DNA of 21,314 nt from a virus: positions 1-21,314 of the IMG/VR virus record IMGVR_UViG_3300036804_000173; one strand, written 5' to 3'. Under the pieces are notes generated by a model that ran no database searches, was not told the origin of the DNA, and saw only the letters and a list, made by a program, of their open reading frames with translations. Below are positions 6,809 to 14,796 of the stretch, piece after piece (positions within the stretch are counted from its first letter, which is position 1; each line of letters begins with the position of its first letter). The translations under genes and the position numbers were made by a program.

Positions 6809-7039
6809 ATGGCGCGACCCGCGATGCGCAATGTCTTCTCCAGCCATGTCGACCAGATCGGCTATGACGAAGATGCGCGCGAATTGCATGTGGCGTTTCA
6901 GACCGGGCGGACTGCGGTTTACCGGGGTGTGCCGCAGGAGGTCGCGCGCGACGTGATGGAAGCCCCGTCGATCGGCGAAGCGATGTGGAACTCGATCCGC
7001 GGGAAATTCCCGTTCGGCTATTTACGGGGCCAGCGATGA
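6809..7039 (+). CDS. KTSC-domain protein
   Basis: This 76-residue protein is essentially one KTSC domain (residues about 10-68). It has FSSHVDQIGYDEDARELHVA, a central Gly-Arg turn, VYRGVPQEV and a C-terminal IRGKFPFGYL. KTSC is a small domain found alone in phages and bacteria and at the C-terminus of some lysyl-tRNA synthetases; its function is unclear, though nucleic-acid binding has been suggested. ATG 6809 is the first ATG after the palindrome, but no clear Shine-Dalgarno is seen; ATG 6824 is an alternative. Its TGA overlaps the next ATG as ATGA. Confidence 0.75.
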   Translation: MARPAMRNVFSSHVDQIGYDEDARELHVAFQTGRTAVYRGVPQEVARDVMEAPSIGEAMWNSIRGKFPFGYLRGQR

Positions 7040-7290
7040 GCGCGCCCGCCGAATTGCTTCGGGCGATGGCTGACCGCATCGAGCGCAACAGCGAAGAGGA
7101 GTTCGCCGGGTGTTTTGTGGTGATCCCGCCGCAGTCGGCGGACGGTCGCGGCGGCGACACGGTTGAGATGCTGCTGATCGATCCGACCCGCGACCCCAGC
7201 AATTTTTGGACGGCTGCGGGGTTTAAGCTCGATACCGCCGTGGGACGCTTCAAGGAGATCAACAGCACACCGCAACTCGGCTACCGCTAA
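7036..7290 (+). CDS. Small hypothetical protein
   Basis: An 84-residue protein, translationally coupled to the KTSC gene by an ATGA overlap. The N-terminal 20 residues form a helix (MSAPAELLRAMADRIERN). The middle is a beta-rich segment with one Cys (C26), followed by a conserved-looking EMLLIDPTRDPSNFWTAA and a final helix. No known domain is recognised. It may be a regulatory or structural accessory because it lies immediately before the tail genes. Confidence 0.65.
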   Translation: MSAPAELLRAMADRIERNSEEEFAGCFVVIPPQSADGRGGDTVEMLLIDPTRDPSNFWTAAGFKLDTAVGRFKEINSTPQLGYR

Positions 7291-7299
7291 GAGGGGGAC

Positions 7300-8310
7300 A
7301 TGGCGCTAGGGGGCATCCCGAGCGGCGACCAGATCCTGGCGCAGCAGATGAAGCCAAAGGGGTTCCAGTTCGGCCCGACCCCGGGCGGCATCTATGGCGG
7401 CGGCAATTCGCCGGTGCGCCACACCGATGTGGTGTCGCCCGCGGATTTCGGGCAGCTGGCGATGTGGTCGGGCGACGGCTACATCGCAGTCACCACGACG
7501 AAATACGCCCCGGAAGCGCCGGCGGACGGGCTCGTCTATGGGCGGCGCGGTTACGACGAGGAGTGGGTGCCGGTCGCCTCCAACCTCGGCGTCCCTGAGG
7601 CCCCGGTCGACGGTCGCACCTACACCCGCGACGGACAGTTGCAGGCCTGGCTGCCGTTGCCCTACGTCATTCCCGAAGCGCCGTTGACCGGCCTCGGCTA
7701 TGTGCGCAACGGTCTCAACCAGCTGTGGCAACCGGCCTTCAGCCAGGCCAATGCCAATGCACTCTACGCGCCGATCGGCACGGTCAGCTTCCCCGAGGCA
7801 CCGGCTGACGGCACCGCCTACGCGCGGCGTGGCTGGGATCGGCAGTGGATACCGGTGGCGACCAATATGGGGGTGGCCGAGGCCCCGCCGACCGGCAATC
7901 TCTATGACCGCGACGGGTTAAACGAGCGCTGGGTTCTGTCTTTTACCGAGGCGCAGGCGAATGCGCTCTATGCGCCGATCGGTCTGGTACAGACCGCGAT
8001 TGGCGAAGCTCCAACCGATGGCCTCGATTATGTGCGCAATGGCGCGCTGCGGATGTGGCAGCCGGCGTTTACCCAACAGAACGCCGTCAACCTCTTTGCT
8101 CCGATCTGGACGGTTTCGTTCCCCGAAGCCCCGACCGATGGGCGCGATTACGCGCGGCGCGGCGCCGACAATTCCTGGCAGGTGATCCCGGTCGTTCAGA
8201 ACTGGATCACCGACGCGCCCGATGACGGCACGCTCTATGTCCGCAATGGGCTTTTGCATGTCTGGGTCAGCGTGCAGGACATGGACTTGGATGGGGGCCA
8301 GTACCCATGA
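7300..8310 (+). CDS. Tail fibre-like protein with eight EAPxDG repeats
   Basis: This 336-residue protein has no enzymatic motif and is built almost wholly from repeats. Units of the form EAPxDGxxYxRxGxxxxWxP begin near residues 71, 99, 125, 165, 193, 236, 275 and 305. Some are joined by short FSQANANALYAPIGTV-type linkers that recur at about 148, 216 and 258. The N-terminus shares YGGGNSPVR and GDGYI with the protein encoded at 8702. Such DG-Y-R-NG-W repeats are known in phage tail fibres and appendages, where they form trimeric beta-rich shafts. A GAGGGGG ribosome-binding site precedes ATG 7300. The gene opens the tail block and ends with an ATGA overlap into the next. A receptor-binding or appendage role is inferred. 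Confidence 0.72.
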   Translation: MALGGIPSGDQILAQQMKPKGFQFGPTPGGIYGGGNSPVRHTDVVSPADFGQLAMWSGDGYIAVTTTKYAPEAPADGLVYGRRGYDEEWVPVASNLGVPEAPVDGRTYTRDGQLQAWLPLPYVIPEAPLTGLGYVRNGLNQLWQPAFSQANANALYAPIGTVSFPEAPADGTAYARRGWDRQWIPVATNMGVAEAPPTGNLYDRDGLNERWVLSFTEAQANALYAPIGLVQTAIGEAPTDGLDYVRNGALRMWQPAFTQQNAVNLFAPIWTVSFPEAPTDGRDYARRGADNSWQVIPVVQNWITDAPDDGTLYVRNGLLHVWVSVQDMDLDGGQYP

Positions 8311-8702
8311 GCGCACCGCTGCCGCCGCTCCCCGCGCCAGTCCCGATCGGGCCGGGTGTTCCCTCGCCGCCGCCCTACGGCCCGGTGCCGCCGTTTCCCT
8401 CGCCGCCCTTCCCGATCAACCCGTCGCGGTTTTACGGAGGCTACCCGCCGTGTAACCCCTCGAGCGCGTGGTTCTACGCGCCGCCGCCGACCGGGTGTGT
8501 CTATGGTCTGGACGGCACGACGCAGAGCTGGGTGCCGGTCGTAACCTTGTGGCAGTTGCTCTGCGTCGTTCAGCAGGCGGTGCAGCAATACGCGGTCGTT
8601 CCCGAGGCTCCGGCAGACGGTAACGACTACGTGCGCAATGGGCTCCAGCACGCTTGGGTCAATGTGCAGGATCTGGATCTCGACGGGGGGACTTATCCCT
8701 GA
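8307..8702 (+). CDS. Pro-rich small tail appendage protein with EAPxDG repeats
   Basis: The first ~45 residues of this 131-residue protein are Pro/Gly/Phe-rich (PPLPAPVPIGPGVPSPPP) and probably extended. Then come two EAPxDG-type units (APPPTGCVYGLDGTTQSW and VPEAPADGNDYVRNGLQHAW) separated by a hydrophobic linker. It ends VQDLDLDGGTYP, nearly identical to the upstream protein's VQDMDLDGGQYP, so the two C-termini are paralogous. It may be a short fibre or an assembly partner of its larger neighbours. Start and stop overlap its neighbours as ATGA and TGATG. Confidence 0.7.
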   Translation: MSAPLPPLPAPVPIGPGVPSPPPYGPVPPFPSPPFPINPSRFYGGYPPCNPSSAWFYAPPPTGCVYGLDGTTQSWVPVVTLWQLLCVVQQAVQQYAVVPEAPADGNDYVRNGLQHAWVNVQDLDLDGGTYP

Positions 8703-9193
8703 TGGCGGCGCCGATCCCGCGCGGACCCGGCCCGCAAGGACAACTGCCCTATGGCGGGGGAAACTCGCCGGTACGTCAGCAATGCGTGGTCGAGCCGTGG
8801 CAATGGGGGCTGGCCGCGGTGTGGACCGCCGACGGCTATATCTGTCCCGACGGTTATGACGGGCAGCTGCGCCTCGTCTACGAAGCCCCTTGCACCGGAT
8901 TTGCTTACGGGCGGGACGGGTGTTGCGGCTGGGTTCCGGTGCTCACGCGCTGGCAGGCCGACTGTCTCTACGCGCCGATTACCACCGTGCCGTTTGTCGA
9001 CGCGCCGGCGGACGGCAACGCGTATTTACGGAACGGTCTGACCAAGACTTGGGTGATGAACGGAGCTGCGCCCGGTGTGGTGAGCGAGGCGCCGCTGGAC
9101 GGCGGTTTTTATGTGCGCCGCAATGGACAATGGGTGCTGCTCGAAACCGACCCCAATGTCTTGACGGTGCCGATATCAAACGGGACGTACTGA
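8702..9193 (+). CDS. Cys-containing tail fibre-like protein with EAPxDG repeats
   Basis: This 163-residue protein is a paralogue of the 7300 gene product: its N-terminus has YGGGNSPVR then TADGYICPDG, as in that protein. Three repeat units follow (YEAPCTGFAYGRDG, VDAPADGNAYLRNG, SEAPLDGGFYVRRNG). It has several cysteines (CVV, CPDG, APCTG, GCCGW, ADCLY), unlike the parent, so disulphide or metal cross-links are possible. ATG 8702 overlaps the previous stop as TGATG; an in-frame TTG upstream would run through that gene. A perfect 6-bp hairpin (9181-9200) covers the stop codon. Tail appendage role is inferred. Confidence 0.7.
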   Translation: MAAPIPRGPGPQGQLPYGGGNSPVRQQCVVEPWQWGLAAVWTADGYICPDGYDGQLRLVYEAPCTGFAYGRDGCCGWVPVLTRWQADCLYAPITTVPFVDAPADGNAYLRNGLTKTWVMNGAAPGVVSEAPLDGGFYVRRNGQWVLLETDPNVLTVPISNGTY

Positions 9194-9230
9194 TGTCCCG
9201 TGACCCTCGAATAGATGAAGGGCATGACAT

Positions 9231-10622
9231 GTGGCAACGATCACCGATATCCAGATTTTAAGCCGGATCGGCGCACCGGGCCCGCCCGGCTCGCTGCTGG
9301 CTGGACAACTGGCTTATAACCAGCCCGAACCGCTTAATCCGCAGGTTCCAGGCGACGCGCTCTACATCGGCAACGGCAATAGCGTCGAGATGCTGGTCGG
9401 CGCGGCGCGTCAGGTCGAGTTGTACGGCGCGCAGACCATCACCGGCACCAAGACGATCGATGTCGCTGATCTCAAGATCACCGGCGGCGAGAACCAGTGG
9501 CTGTTGCAGACCGACGGTTTGGGCAACATCTCGTGGACTAACGCACCGGGCGGTGGGCTCACCCAGGTCGCGACCGACGGCATCACGATCAGCGGAACCG
9601 GCGTCACGGGCGATGCGTTGGCAGTCATCCCGCATAGCGTTGCCGTATCGATCGACGGCGTGACCCTGAGTGGCGACGGCACGCTGGCTCATCCGCTTGC
9701 CGTTGTTGCCGATACTGTCGGCGTCGCTGTGGACGGCGTCACGCTCGGCGGCAATGGCACGACGGCTACTCCACTCGCGGTGGTCGCTCACAGCGTCGCC
9801 ATCGCCACGACCGGCGCGACGCTCACCGGCAGCGGGACGACCGCCAGCCCGCTCGCCGTTGCGCCCTTTACCGTGCCGGTTTCCACTAATTCGCAGATGA
9901 CCGGCAATGGGACGACCGGGAGCCCGTTGGCGATCGTCGCGGATAGCGTCGCGGTGGCGACCGACGGCATCACGATCAGCGGAACCGGAACGACCGGGAG
10001 CCCGTTGAAGGCGGTTGACGGCACGGTCGCCGTCGTGACCGACGGCGTGACCCTGGGCGGCGACGGGGTTACCGCTAGCCCGCTGCATGTGCTGCCGAAC
10101 ACCGTGCCGGTGGCGACCAATGCCACGCTCACTGGCAACGGGACGACGGGTAGCCCCCTGGCGGTCGTGCCAGATACCGTGGCGGTAGCCGTCAACACTA
10201 CGTTGACCGGCAATGGGACGACGGGCAGTCCGCTCGGTTTAACCGTTCCGGTATCGCTGCAAAACGGCGGGACTGGGGTCAGCGTGTCGAGCAACGCCGC
10301 CCTACTGACGGCGCTCGGCGCAGCCCCGGCCGCAAGTTATGTCCCGTTGGCGGGCGCGACCATGACTGGCCTCCTGGTGCTGTCGGGGCCAGCGACGGCC
10401 AACCTCAACCCGGTCAGCCTTGCGCAAATGAACAGCGCGATCGCGGCGGTTCCCGGCGCGACCTACGGCACGACCGCGCCGACCAGTCCGGTTACCGGCT
10501 CGCTGTGGTTCAATCCGACGAGTGGGGATTTGCAGATCTGGAGCGGGTCGGCCTGGGTGTCGATGCTCTCGACCTTCCTGACCGGTGTGACGCTGCAGCA
10601 CGACGCCACCGGCCATAGCTGA
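9231..10622 (+). CDS. Tail fibre protein with nine ~26-residue beta repeats
   Basis: The start is GTG 9231, with GAAGGG eight bases upstream. The N-terminus (SLLAGQLAYN then DALYIGNGNS, residues 21-50) resembles the virion-anchoring domain of Mtd-type and other tail fibres. Residues 116-338 are nine copies of a 24-26-residue unit of the form DGVTLGGNGTTATPLAVV plus a short linker. From 345 there is GGTGVSVSSNAALLTALGAA and PLAGATMTGLLVLSG, the standard tail-fibre shaft motif, then GSLWFNPTSGDLQIWSGSAW. The protein probably forms a trimeric shaft with a distal tip. Its DNA repeats include two identical 32-base segments (9570-9601, 9957-9988), favouring slippage or recombination. Confidence 0.78.
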   Translation: MATITDIQILSRIGAPGPPGSLLAGQLAYNQPEPLNPQVPGDALYIGNGNSVEMLVGAARQVELYGAQTITGTKTIDVADLKITGGENQWLLQTDGLGNISWTNAPGGGLTQVATDGITISGTGVTGDALAVIPHSVAVSIDGVTLSGDGTLAHPLAVVADTVGVAVDGVTLGGNGTTATPLAVVAHSVAIATTGATLTGSGTTASPLAVAPFTVPVSTNSQMTGNGTTGSPLAIVADSVAVATDGITISGTGTTGSPLKAVDGTVAVVTDGVTLGGDGVTASPLHVLPNTVPVATNATLTGNGTTGSPLAVVPDTVAVAVNTTLTGNGTTGSPLGLTVPVSLQNGGTGVSVSSNAALLTALGAAPAASYVPLAGATMTGLLVLSGPATANLNPVSLAQMNSAIAAVPGATYGTTAPTSPVTGSLWFNPTSGDLQIWSGSAWVSMLSTFLTGVTLQHDATGHS

Positions 10623-10634
10623 GAGGGGTAATCA

Positions 10635-11888
10635 ATGGCGATTTACCGCGTCACTCGCACCTCGCAGCCCAATCTCGCCCCGGCGTCGGGCAGCCTCGTC
10701 CCAGGACAACTCGCCATCGAGATGGCGACCCAACCCAACCCGCGGCTGTGGGTCGGCGTGCCGACGACGATCGACCCGACCGGGCGTCGTTTGGTGGTTA
10801 ACTCCACGGGCGGTGGCGGTGGCGGCGGGATTCCCGACGCCCCAACCGATGGACAGATCTACGGCCGCGACGGGGCGACCGAACTGTGGATCCCAGTGCT
10901 GGCGCTGACCGGTGGCACCATGCAGGGCGAACTGGTGCTTAACAACACCGCGATCAATCCGCTGGACGCGGTGCCGCTTGAACAAGTTGGCACATTTCTC
11001 GGTTTTCCCGTTACGGCGACAGCGCCGCCAAGTCCAGCAGTCGGAGCGCTTTGGTTTAATCCCGCTATCGGTCAGTTGCAGGTATGGAACGGGACGGCCT
11101 GGGTGTCCGATGTGGGAGGCTTCCTCGCGTTGTCGGGTGGGACAATGACCGGCAACCTGATCCTCGACGGCCCGCCGTCAAACGCCAGCCCCGCCAATCA
11201 GGCGGCGACCCGTGGCTATGTCGATGAATTCGTTATGGGGGCGACGCAGTTCATCGGCACCATCGACGCCTCGACCGGGATCGTCACTTACACCACATCG
11301 AGCGGGATCGTCGGCACCGTCCTGGTTGATCCGGCCACGGTCAAGGACTCTTACGTCATTTGTACAGTCAGCGGCACCCTGCCGATTGGCTACCCGTTTA
11401 TTGGTCAGGCGTCGCTTAACGTTGGCGACTGGGTCATTTCGGACGGCACTCAATGGTCGGTGGTTCTGGTCAGCGGCCATGAAGTGCTGGCCCAGAATGT
11501 CGCCGTCGCCCCGCCGGTTCTGGGAGCTGACAATGTTCAGTCGGCGCTCACCGCGTTGCTGGGGAATTTTGGCCTCTACGCGCCGCTTACCAGCCCCGGG
11601 TTGGAGGGCATCCCCACCACGCCGACACCTCCGGTCGGCGATTATTCGTTGACGATTGCCAATACCGCGTGGGTTTCGACGGCCATCGCCATCGCTCTCC
11701 AGGGCGCGGCGGGCGACATTAGTTCGCTGTTGTTTATCGGCAATATCCTGGGTTCGGACAGTGCCCCGTCGGGCGATTTCTTCGACCAGATAACGCTCCA
11801 CGGCGATACCGCTGGCGGCAGTCCAAGCACCGCGCCCGCCTTTATCGATTCAATCGATATGACTGGCGATGCGTCGGGGCTTCCATAG
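10635..11888 (+). CDS. Tail fibre/collar protein related to upstream fibre
   Basis: This 417-residue protein shares the N-terminal anchoring pattern of its upstream neighbour (SGSLVPGQLAIEMA then PRLWVGVP) and a matching GALWFNPAIGQLQVWNGTAW module near residues 136-156, so the two are paralogues. It also carries a glycine run (GGGGGGG at about 59-65), one EAPxDG-type unit (PDAPTDGQIYGRDG), the shaft motif GGTMTGNLILDG with AATRGYVDEFV, and a beta-rich C-terminal half. GAGAGGGG precedes the ATG. It probably forms a distal tail fibre or baseplate spike. No hydrolase motif is visible, so receptor binding is more likely than depolymerisation. Confidence 0.72.
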   Translation: MAIYRVTRTSQPNLAPASGSLVPGQLAIEMATQPNPRLWVGVPTTIDPTGRRLVVNSTGGGGGGGIPDAPTDGQIYGRDGATELWIPVLALTGGTMQGELVLNNTAINPLDAVPLEQVGTFLGFPVTATAPPSPAVGALWFNPAIGQLQVWNGTAWVSDVGGFLALSGGTMTGNLILDGPPSNASPANQAATRGYVDEFVMGATQFIGTIDASTGIVTYTTSSGIVGTVLVDPATVKDSYVICTVSGTLPIGYPFIGQASLNVGDWVISDGTQWSVVLVSGHEVLAQNVAVAPPVLGADNVQSALTALLGNFGLYAPLTSPGLEGIPTTPTPPVGDYSLTIANTAWVSTAIAIALQGAAGDISSLLFIGNILGSDSAPSGDFFDQITLHGDTAGGSPSTAPAFIDSIDMTGDASGLP

Positions 11889-11934
11889 AGACAACCCGGT
11901 GACGCGATGATTCTCTAAAGGAGGGGAATGGGTC

Positions 11935-12468
11935 ATGGTACAGGCAGTTGTTCAAACCACCGTTACCGGGTTGCAGGGTAATCCTGTTGCGGCGACGGTG
12001 CCTGCAGCTAATCAGGCTTTGGTGTGGAACGGCACATCCTGGGCCCCGGCTGGGCCGTATTTACCGTTAATAGGCGTCACCAACGGGTCGAACGCCGCCG
12101 CCGGTCAGGTCGGCGAATATATCGAGACGGTGGTGTCGACAGGGGTTCCCGTGGCAACAAGCGGGTGGACGACATATGCCGCGACGACGCTCAGCCCCGG
12201 CGATTGGGATATTGGGGCAAACATCGGACTTGGTCCCGTATCGGGTAGCAACAACATCGGCGGCGGCATAACCAATACGGTGAATGGCACCCCTCAAACT
12301 CCCGCGTATTTTGCGCTTTCGGGGCCGACTTTTGGCGCTTGTAATGTTTCCGTCCAATCGCGGGTATCGATCTCGACAAGCCAGACGTTTTACATCGCTG
12401 CCGCGATTGCGGGTGGTGCCAGCGGGAATACTGCGACCGGCGTATTCTGGGCGCGGCGGGCGAGGTAG
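11935..12468 (+). CDS. Tail protein with beta-sandwich C-terminal domain
   Basis: GGAGGGG lies upstream of the ATG. The 177-residue protein begins with a short fibre-like head, including NQALVWNGTSWAPAGPYLPL, a module also found in the two upstream fibres. Its C-terminal ~100 residues (TTLSPGDWDIGANIGLG, then VSISTSQTFYIAAAIAGG, ending TGVFWARRAR) resemble the beta-sandwich heads that end many phage tail or capsid-fibre proteins, where they often bind carbohydrate. It may be the distal receptor-binding subunit attached to the preceding fibre. The ligand cannot be inferred. Confidence 0.65.
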   Translation: MVQAVVQTTVTGLQGNPVAATVPAANQALVWNGTSWAPAGPYLPLIGVTNGSNAAAGQVGEYIETVVSTGVPVATSGWTTYAATTLSPGDWDIGANIGLGPVSGSNNIGGGITNTVNGTPQTPAYFALSGPTFGACNVSVQSRVSISTSQTFYIAAAIAGGASGNTATGVFWARRAR

Positions 12469-12484
12469 ATAGGAGAACCAACCA

Positions 12485-12739
12485 ATGCCGTTTAGTCCCA
12501 ATGATGAACTCACCATGCGGTTCACCGTCAGTGAGTGGAATCAAGTCCTGGCGCAGTTGCAGGAAGGCCCGTGGAAGATCGTCGCGCCATTGATCAACAA
12601 GATCAATGTGCAGGCGGCGCAGCACGAGAAACAATCTGCCGGCGGCTATACCAATGGCGGGATGCAGACGCCGCAACCGGAGCAGCCGTCGATCGCGGAA
12701 CGCCTTGAATACCCCGCAACCGATGTAAAAGTTGAATGA
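12485..12739 (+). CDS. Small hypothetical protein upstream of TerL
   Basis: This 84-residue protein has AGGAGAA before its ATG. Residues 11-45 (MRFTVSEWNQVLAQLQEGPW then a helical IVAPLINKIN) could form an amphipathic helix; the C-terminal half is Gln/Pro-rich and disordered. Its final TGA overlaps the terminase ATG as ATGA, so they are translated together. Small genes directly before TerL are sometimes small terminase subunits, but this one lacks an obvious helix-turn-helix, so I leave its function open. Confidence 0.6.
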   Translation: MPFSPNDELTMRFTVSEWNQVLAQLQEGPWKIVAPLINKINVQAAQHEKQSAGGYTNGGMQTPQPEQPSIAERLEYPATDVKVE

Positions 12740-14796
12740 ACCGGCTCACCCATAAAATCGGGCGCCGGCCTTCGGGATTTAATGCTCTGCGCGAGCGCGC
12801 CGACTACTTCGACGAGTGGAAGGACGAGGCCCAAGGGTTTGTCGCCGAACCCAAGTTCGTCACCCCCGCCGGGGCGTGGAATGCGGATAAGGTCGAGGCC
12901 TTCCGCGCCGCGTTTTTCGAGTTTCTCGGCTACCTGCGGATCAATTCCAAGGAAAAGGGCGGCGATTACTGTCTCGCCGACGGGATCTACGAGGCGCAGT
13001 ACCAGTTTCTCGACACGATCTTCGACGGCCTGACCGAGGACATCCACGATTTCAAGTGTCTTAAATCGCGGCAATTGGGGATTTCTACTGTCTCACGCGC
13101 CTTGGTTATCTTCTGGCTCGGCATGCACCGCGGCATGCAAGGGGCGATGATCTTCGATACCGAGGCGCACAAGGAGGAGGCGCGCGAAGAAATCGAGCAG
13201 ATGATCCAGAGCCTCGATCCCGATCTCGGCTTCCCGCGTATCCTGAAGCTCAACCGCTACAATCTCTCGCTTTCGAATAATTCCAGACTGCGGTTTATGG
13301 CCGCCGGCACCCGCACCACCAAATCGAGCGGTGTGCTCGGCCGCTCGAGTGGCATCAACCTCGTCCATGCCAGCGAGATGTGCTCGTGGGAGAACGAGGA
13401 AGGCGTCATCGCCCTCAAAAACGCCCTTTCGCGCAACTTTCCCGACCGGCTCTACATCTGGGAATCGACGGCGCGCGGGTTTAACGCCTGGCACGACATG
13501 TGGACGGAAGCGCAGAAGGACGATCTCAACCAGCGCACCTGTTTTATCACTTGGTATCACAAAGACGACCAGCGCATCCCCCGCGGCACCGCCAAGTTCG
13601 ACCGCTACGGCACCGATCCGCCGAGCGAGCGCGAAAGGGAGCGCCTCGAGCTTGTCCGCGAGCTCTACGACTACGAAATCGACCCCGAGCAACTCGCCTG
13701 GTACCGCGAACTCACCGATCCCAACCGCGAAGCCGAGGACAACGCGCCCGAAGATTCCTACCAGCTGCAGGATCAGCCTTGGGTCGAGGAAGACGCCTTC
13801 CAGATGTCGGGCGCGACCTTCTTCGAAGGCGCCAAACTGCGCGAGCGCATGGCCGTCGCCAGCCAGAAGAAGTTTTCCGCCTACAAATTCTCGCCCGGGT
13901 CGGATTTTGTCACCACCGAGATCTACCCGGCCAAGATGTGGCGCGATGTCGACATCAAGGTGTGGGAGGAGCCGGTCCACGACGCGGTCTACGTCGTCAG
14001 CGCCGATCCGGCCTTCGGCCATCGCCCGCAATCGAACTATTCGGCGGTCGAGGTCGGGCGCTGCTACGCCGACCAGATCGAGCAGGTCGCCGAATTCACC
14101 TCAACCTCGACCTTGACCCACCAGCTGGCCTATCTGCTGTGGGCGCTCGTCGGCTGGTACGGGTCGATGCCGAATTCCAACGTCTTGACGATCATCGAGA
14201 TCAACGGTCCCGGCGAATCTGTGTGGCGCGAGTACAACATGACCCGGGCGGTGGTGCAGAACGGCTATCTGCGCCCGGCGGCGCGTGAGAAGGGCTTGAC
14301 CGACGTCTTCTACAACGCCCGCAACTACGTCTATCAGCGCTCCGACAGCCTCCACCCGGGGCATAATTTCCACTGGAAGACCAATCACCAGTTGAAGGTC
14401 GCGATCATGGAGCGGCTACGCGACTTTGTGCATACCGGCGGCCTCGTGATCAATTCCGCCGACGCGCTCGAGGAGATGAAGGCGATCACCCGCGACGGCG
14501 ACGAGATCGCGGGCGAAGGGTCAGCGCGCGACGACCGCACGATGACCCTGGCGATGATGGTGCGCGCCTGGGAGGAAAAGCTCCGGCGTGGCCTCATCGC
14601 TCAAAACCGCACCAAGGACGCCGATGTCGCGCGCCGGCGGATGAACGTCGTCGACCAGATGCAGCTGCATAATCGTTACAGAATTACCGAGTTCTTTGCC
14701 CGCAAGAGCGAGGTGCGGCGCCGTGAACTCTACGAGGGGCAACGCCGGGCGCTGCATATCCGCTCGCGCATGCCGCTAGGCCTAGCGAGGCGATGA
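12736..14796 (+). CDS. terL: Terminase large subunit
   Basis: This 686-residue protein carries the ATPase and nuclease of DNA packaging. The P-loop is KSRQLGIST at 110-118, with the Q in the adenine-sensing position common in terminases. The Walker B strand is INLVHASEMCSW (207-218), with Glu214 as likely catalytic base; Asp is replaced by Ala/Ser around it. The coupling motif is WESTARGFN at 242-250. The RNase H-like nuclease has ADPAFG with Asp424, EING near 488, and DDRTM with Asp599/Asp600. It is large for the family (usually 400-650). It sits after the tail-fibre genes and before portal, and its stop overlaps the next ATG as ATGATG. No separate small terminase subunit is recognised in the window. 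Confidence 0.92.
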   Translation: MNRLTHKIGRRPSGFNALRERADYFDEWKDEAQGFVAEPKFVTPAGAWNADKVEAFRAAFFEFLGYLRINSKEKGGDYCLADGIYEAQYQFLDTIFDGLTEDIHDFKCLKSRQLGISTVSRALVIFWLGMHRGMQGAMIFDTEAHKEEAREEIEQMIQSLDPDLGFPRILKLNRYNLSLSNNSRLRFMAAGTRTTKSSGVLGRSSGINLVHASEMCSWENEEGVIALKNALSRNFPDRLYIWESTARGFNAWHDMWTEAQKDDLNQRTCFITWYHKDDQRIPRGTAKFDRYGTDPPSERERERLELVRELYDYEIDPEQLAWYRELTDPNREAEDNAPEDSYQLQDQPWVEEDAFQMSGATFFEGAKLRERMAVASQKKFSAYKFSPGSDFVTTEIYPAKMWRDVDIKVWEEPVHDAVYVVSADPAFGHRPQSNYSAVEVGRCYADQIEQVAEFTSTSTLTHQLAYLLWALVGWYGSMPNSNVLTIIEINGPGESVWREYNMTRAVVQNGYLRPAAREKGLTDVFYNARNYVYQRSDSLHPGHNFHWKTNHQLKVAIMERLRDFVHTGGLVINSADALEEMKAITRDGDEIAGEGSARDDRTMTLAMMVRAWEEKLRRGLIAQNRTKDADVARRRMNVVDQMQLHNRYRITEFFARKSEVRRRELYEGQRRALHIRSRMPLGLARR

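Noticed and set aside
9181-9200. CGGGAC/GTCCCG hairpin over a stop codon as a terminator
   Set aside because: Perfect 6-bp stem but an 8-base loop and no T-run; the fibre gene 31 bases on seems to be in the same operon.
13093-14031. Long minus-strand frame inside the terminase gene
   Set aside because: It overlaps the conserved TerL motifs completely, lacks a ribosome-binding site and has no recognisable domain.
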